Below, one piece after another: positions 5,819 through 7,656 of a stretch of DNA of 7,656 nt (position 1 is its first letter; the number at the start of each line of letters is the position of its first letter). This DNA is from an uncultured Clostridia bacterium (GTDB lineage Bacteria; Bacillota; Clostridia; Christensenellales; Aristaeellaceae). Both the position numbers and the translations under genes were made by a program. The stretch is from the NCBI GenBank assembly GCA_944363005.1, contig CALVTV010000131.1:1-7656 (forward strand), in the 5' to 3' direction. The notes beneath the pieces are model-generated. The model was not told the origin of the DNA, did no database searches, and saw nothing but the letters and a program-made list of their open reading frames with translations.

Positions 5819-7622
5819 ATGTCAAAACCTCCGTAGGGGGATTTTCCCAGGCCGAACGCCCGCCTGTCCGGGTGCCCAGCACCGCGCTCACGAGCAGATG
5901 TTCTCCGGGTTCGAGCTTTGCCGTCAAAGTGGGCAACAGCGTGCGCGGAACCATCAAATTCGTGTTGGGTTCCGGCATGACGATCGTGCCCGCCTCGTAT
6001 CCGGCCAGCGCGCGCACGCCGCTCACGCCCCAGGGCGCAACGACGGCAGCGCAGTCCGCCTGCACAATCTCTTCCGGGCGCACCGCATGCTGCGCGTAGA
6101 CCACGCTGCCATCCGAGCCATCGCGCGAGATCGCATAGCCGCCTTCCGCCGCATAGAGCACGCGATCGGTTTGGATGCGATGGATGCGCAGATGCCATTC
6201 GCCCATGGGCCGAATCTCCGTGCGCACCGTCACGCCGGCAAACGGATGCCAGGTCGAGCGGACGGCTTCCTGCGTGAGCTCGTAGTCCGAGCAGCCGTAC
6301 CGAGGATGATAGGTGTCTCCGTCCTCACTCAGCGCGAGCATGTTGTCAAATGCGCCGTCCTTGAGCAGCTTTTGCGCCTTGCAGACGCTGAAGCCGAACA
6401 CCGTCGAATAGACGAATTTTTCGTATTTCGCCTCGTCGTGGCTGTGTTCATGCGCACGGTTGCCCGCCGCGAATGCCATGACGTGACTACCGTCTGCGCT
6501 GCGTTCAATGAGCATGCGGGCATGCGGCTGCAACGCGCGCAACGGCACGCTGGGCGCCTTTTCCTCCGCCTGCCAGAACGGATGATCTTCCGGCAAGGCC
6601 AAGCAGGCAAACGCCTTCATCGCCCAATACGGCGAACCCGGCGCGTTATATCCCTCCGCCATCAACAGGTTCGGATACCCGTATCCGATGGTCAGCACCC
6701 CATCGCGCGTGAAAATGGGCTTTCGGAACCACTTGCGCATGTTGCCCAGCAACAGATACTTCATTTCTCCGTAGCCGATCTCCGGCGTTTGCGCTTCAGC
6801 CAGCGCCTGCGCCGCATAAAAAGCGCCCTGCGCAAAGCGATAGGTGAGGCTGCGCCCATAGGGCAACGCCTCCGCCGAATTGTCAAACCAGCAGGCAAAG
6901 TCGCGAGCCATCTTCCCGGCGCGTTCGATGAACATGCGGCTGCGCTTCGAATCGATCTTTTCCATCACGCGCGCATAGACGAGGCCGTAATAATGGAAAG
7001 CCCACATCGTATAGTACTCGCGCTGGTTGAAATAGTCGAAATACCAGCCGTCGCCCTCATAATGCTCCTCGATCATCGCCAGATCCTTTTCAAGCCGCTG
7101 CGCATCATAGGACAACTTGCAAATCATGAACCCGATATTGACCAGCACGCGGAAGAATGTCCAGTTGTTCTTGGGCATGTCGTGATGATTGATCTGATCG
7201 AGCCAGGCGTGCAGCTGCTTTTGCGTGCGTTCCGGCAAATCGAAGAAAAAACGCTCCGGCGTGAGCGCCATGCCCATGCCAAAGACCGCCATTTCCACAA
7301 GCCGCTGGTCGAAGTCCTCCACCTCGCCCCAATACTCCGGCGACTCGGGATCCGCGCCGTGTATAATTCCCTCCCGCCAGTGCGGCCAGAGAATGGTCAC
7401 GCAGTTGCACCCTCCCGCCAGCATGGGCACAATCGCCCAGAGCGGACGCGCAAACGCCTCCATCTGCGCGATGTCGTCCGGATAGGCCGCGCCGGTATCC
7501 CCCAGGTGCAGCCGCGCCTTTCCGGGGCTGAGCAACGGGATGAGCGGCTCAATGAGCTGTATCGCAGCCCGTTCCACGTCCGCCCGGGAACGGAGCGGAT
7601 TTTCCCTAACACAGTTCCCCAT
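5802..7622 (-). CDS. DUF2264-family protein, probable carbohydrate-active enzyme
   Basis: A 606-residue protein without signal peptide. I recognise the DUF2264 family from ARPLWAIVPMLAGG (58-71), SPEYWG (94-99) followed by DFDQRLVEMA (103-112), KNNWTFFRVLVN (151-162), GDGWYFDYF (190-198), LPYGRSLTYRFAQG (253-266) and YNAPGSPYWAMKAF (325-338). About residues 15-345 are helical with repeated aromatic-rich helices, as in (alpha/alpha) toroid enzymes. Residues about 370-606 are beta-rich and begin with a His/acid cluster, HEHSHDEAKYEKFVYST (391-407). This toroid-plus-sandwich layout is shared by several polysaccharide lyase and hydrolase families. Overlap with GH88 points to uronic-acid oligosaccharide breakdown, but the reaction is not known to me. 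The ATG at 7622 has an AGGAAGG site 6 nt upstream. The family assignment is firm; the function is inference. Confidence 0.85.
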   Translation of the reverse strand: MGNCVRENPLRSRADVERAAIQLIEPLIPLLSPGKARLHLGDTGAAYPDDIAQMEAFARPLWAIVPMLAGGCNCVTILWPHWREGIIHGADPESPEYWGEVEDFDQRLVEMAVFGMGMALTPERFFFDLPERTQKQLHAWLDQINHHDMPKNNWTFFRVLVNIGFMICKLSYDAQRLEKDLAMIEEHYEGDGWYFDYFNQREYYTMWAFHYYGLVYARVMEKIDSKRSRMFIERAGKMARDFACWFDNSAEALPYGRSLTYRFAQGAFYAAQALAEAQTPEIGYGEMKYLLLGNMRKWFRKPIFTRDGVLTIGYGYPNLLMAEGYNAPGSPYWAMKAFACLALPEDHPFWQAEEKAPSVPLRALQPHARMLIERSADGSHVMAFAAGNRAHEHSHDEAKYEKFVYSTVFGFSVCKAQKLLKDGAFDNMLALSEDGDTYHPRYGCSDYELTQEAVRSTWHPFAGVTVRTEIRPMGEWHLRIHRIQTDRVLYAAEGGYAISRDGSDGSVVYAQHAVRPEEIVQADCAAVVAPWGVSGVRALAGYEAGTIVMPEPNTNLMVPRTLLPTLTAKLEPGEHLLVSAVLGTRTGGRSAWENPPTEVLTYGKVD

Positions 7623-7656
7623 TGTATTCCTTCCTCTCCATGGTAAATGTCTGTTC
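7606..7656 (-). CDS. Possible C-terminal end of an upstream operon gene (cut by window edge)
   Basis: An open minus-strand frame enters from the right edge and ends at TAG 7608-7606, encoding EQTFTMERKEYNGELC. If real, it overlaps the DUF2264 start by 17 bp, the same overlap seen between DUF2264 and GH88. No promoter is visible in the 34 bp before the DUF2264 ATG, which fits an upstream operon member. However, 17 open codons are quite likely by chance, the other two minus-strand frames are also open to the edge, and the peptide matches no family I know. Confidence 0.25.
   Translation of the reverse strand, partial: EQTFTMERKEYNGELC

Noticed and set aside
5724..7646. 640-codon plus-strand open frame opposite the DUF2264 gene
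   Set aside because: The translation is rich in Arg, His, Ala and Pro with no recognisable motif, a typical antisense shadow of a GC-rich gene. The opposite strand has clear family motifs and ribosome binding sites.

Overview
The window is GC-rich in its genes and clearly more AT-rich in the one long intergenic stretch. Canonical SigA-type promoters with consensus TATAAT boxes, strong GGAGG-type ribosome binding sites, a short Sec signal peptide and T-run hairpin terminators suggest a Gram-positive, Bacillota-like bacterium, probably a GC-rich gut or anaerobic Clostridia relative. This placement is an inference from style; no taxonomic marker gene is present.

Layout. (1) Bases 1-305 hold the 3' end of a plus-strand gene whose start lies outside the window; it resembles the C-terminal ligand-binding-like domain of a regulator. 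(2) It converges through a two-way hairpin terminator (332-374) on a minus-strand ion-transporter (IT) superfamily permease of the ArsB/NhaD type (392-1678). (3) About 450 bp separate this permease from a divergently transcribed gene; each side has its own well-formed promoter, and small inverted repeats lie next to or over the -35 boxes. (4) The plus-strand gene at 2127-3797 encodes a complete secreted 5'-nucleotidase/UDP-sugar hydrolase with all visible metal and catalytic motifs. (5) Two hairpin terminators in tandem (3806-3872) separate it from a convergent minus-strand operon. (6) That operon, in transcription order, encodes a DUF2264 protein (7622-5802), a GH88 unsaturated glucuronyl hydrolase (5818-4691) and a 256-residue protein with a discoidin-like C-terminal half (4684-3914). 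The first two genes overlap by 17 bp and the last two are 6 bp apart. The operon may extend upstream past the window edge, where an open frame overlaps the DUF2264 start, also by 17 bp.

How the genes work together. The operon looks like the cytoplasmic end of a uronic-acid polysaccharide utilisation locus. None of the three proteins has a signal peptide. GH88 enzymes remove 4,5-unsaturated uronic acid from oligosaccharides made by polysaccharide lyases, so import of lyase products or intracellular lysis is implied. No lyase or transporter is visible here. DUF2264 is the main unknown: its helical N-terminal part followed by a beta-rich, His-rich C-terminal part recalls toroid-plus-sandwich lyases and hydrolases, and it may act just before or after GH88. 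The nucleotidase (external nucleotide and phosphate scavenging) and the permease appear to be independent single-gene units.

The most promising items for follow-up are the DUF2264-GH88-discoidin-like cassette, the unexplained cytosolic discoidin-like protein, and the operator-like repeats at the divergent promoters. I saw no tRNA, rRNA, CRISPR array, insertion sequence or phage gene.
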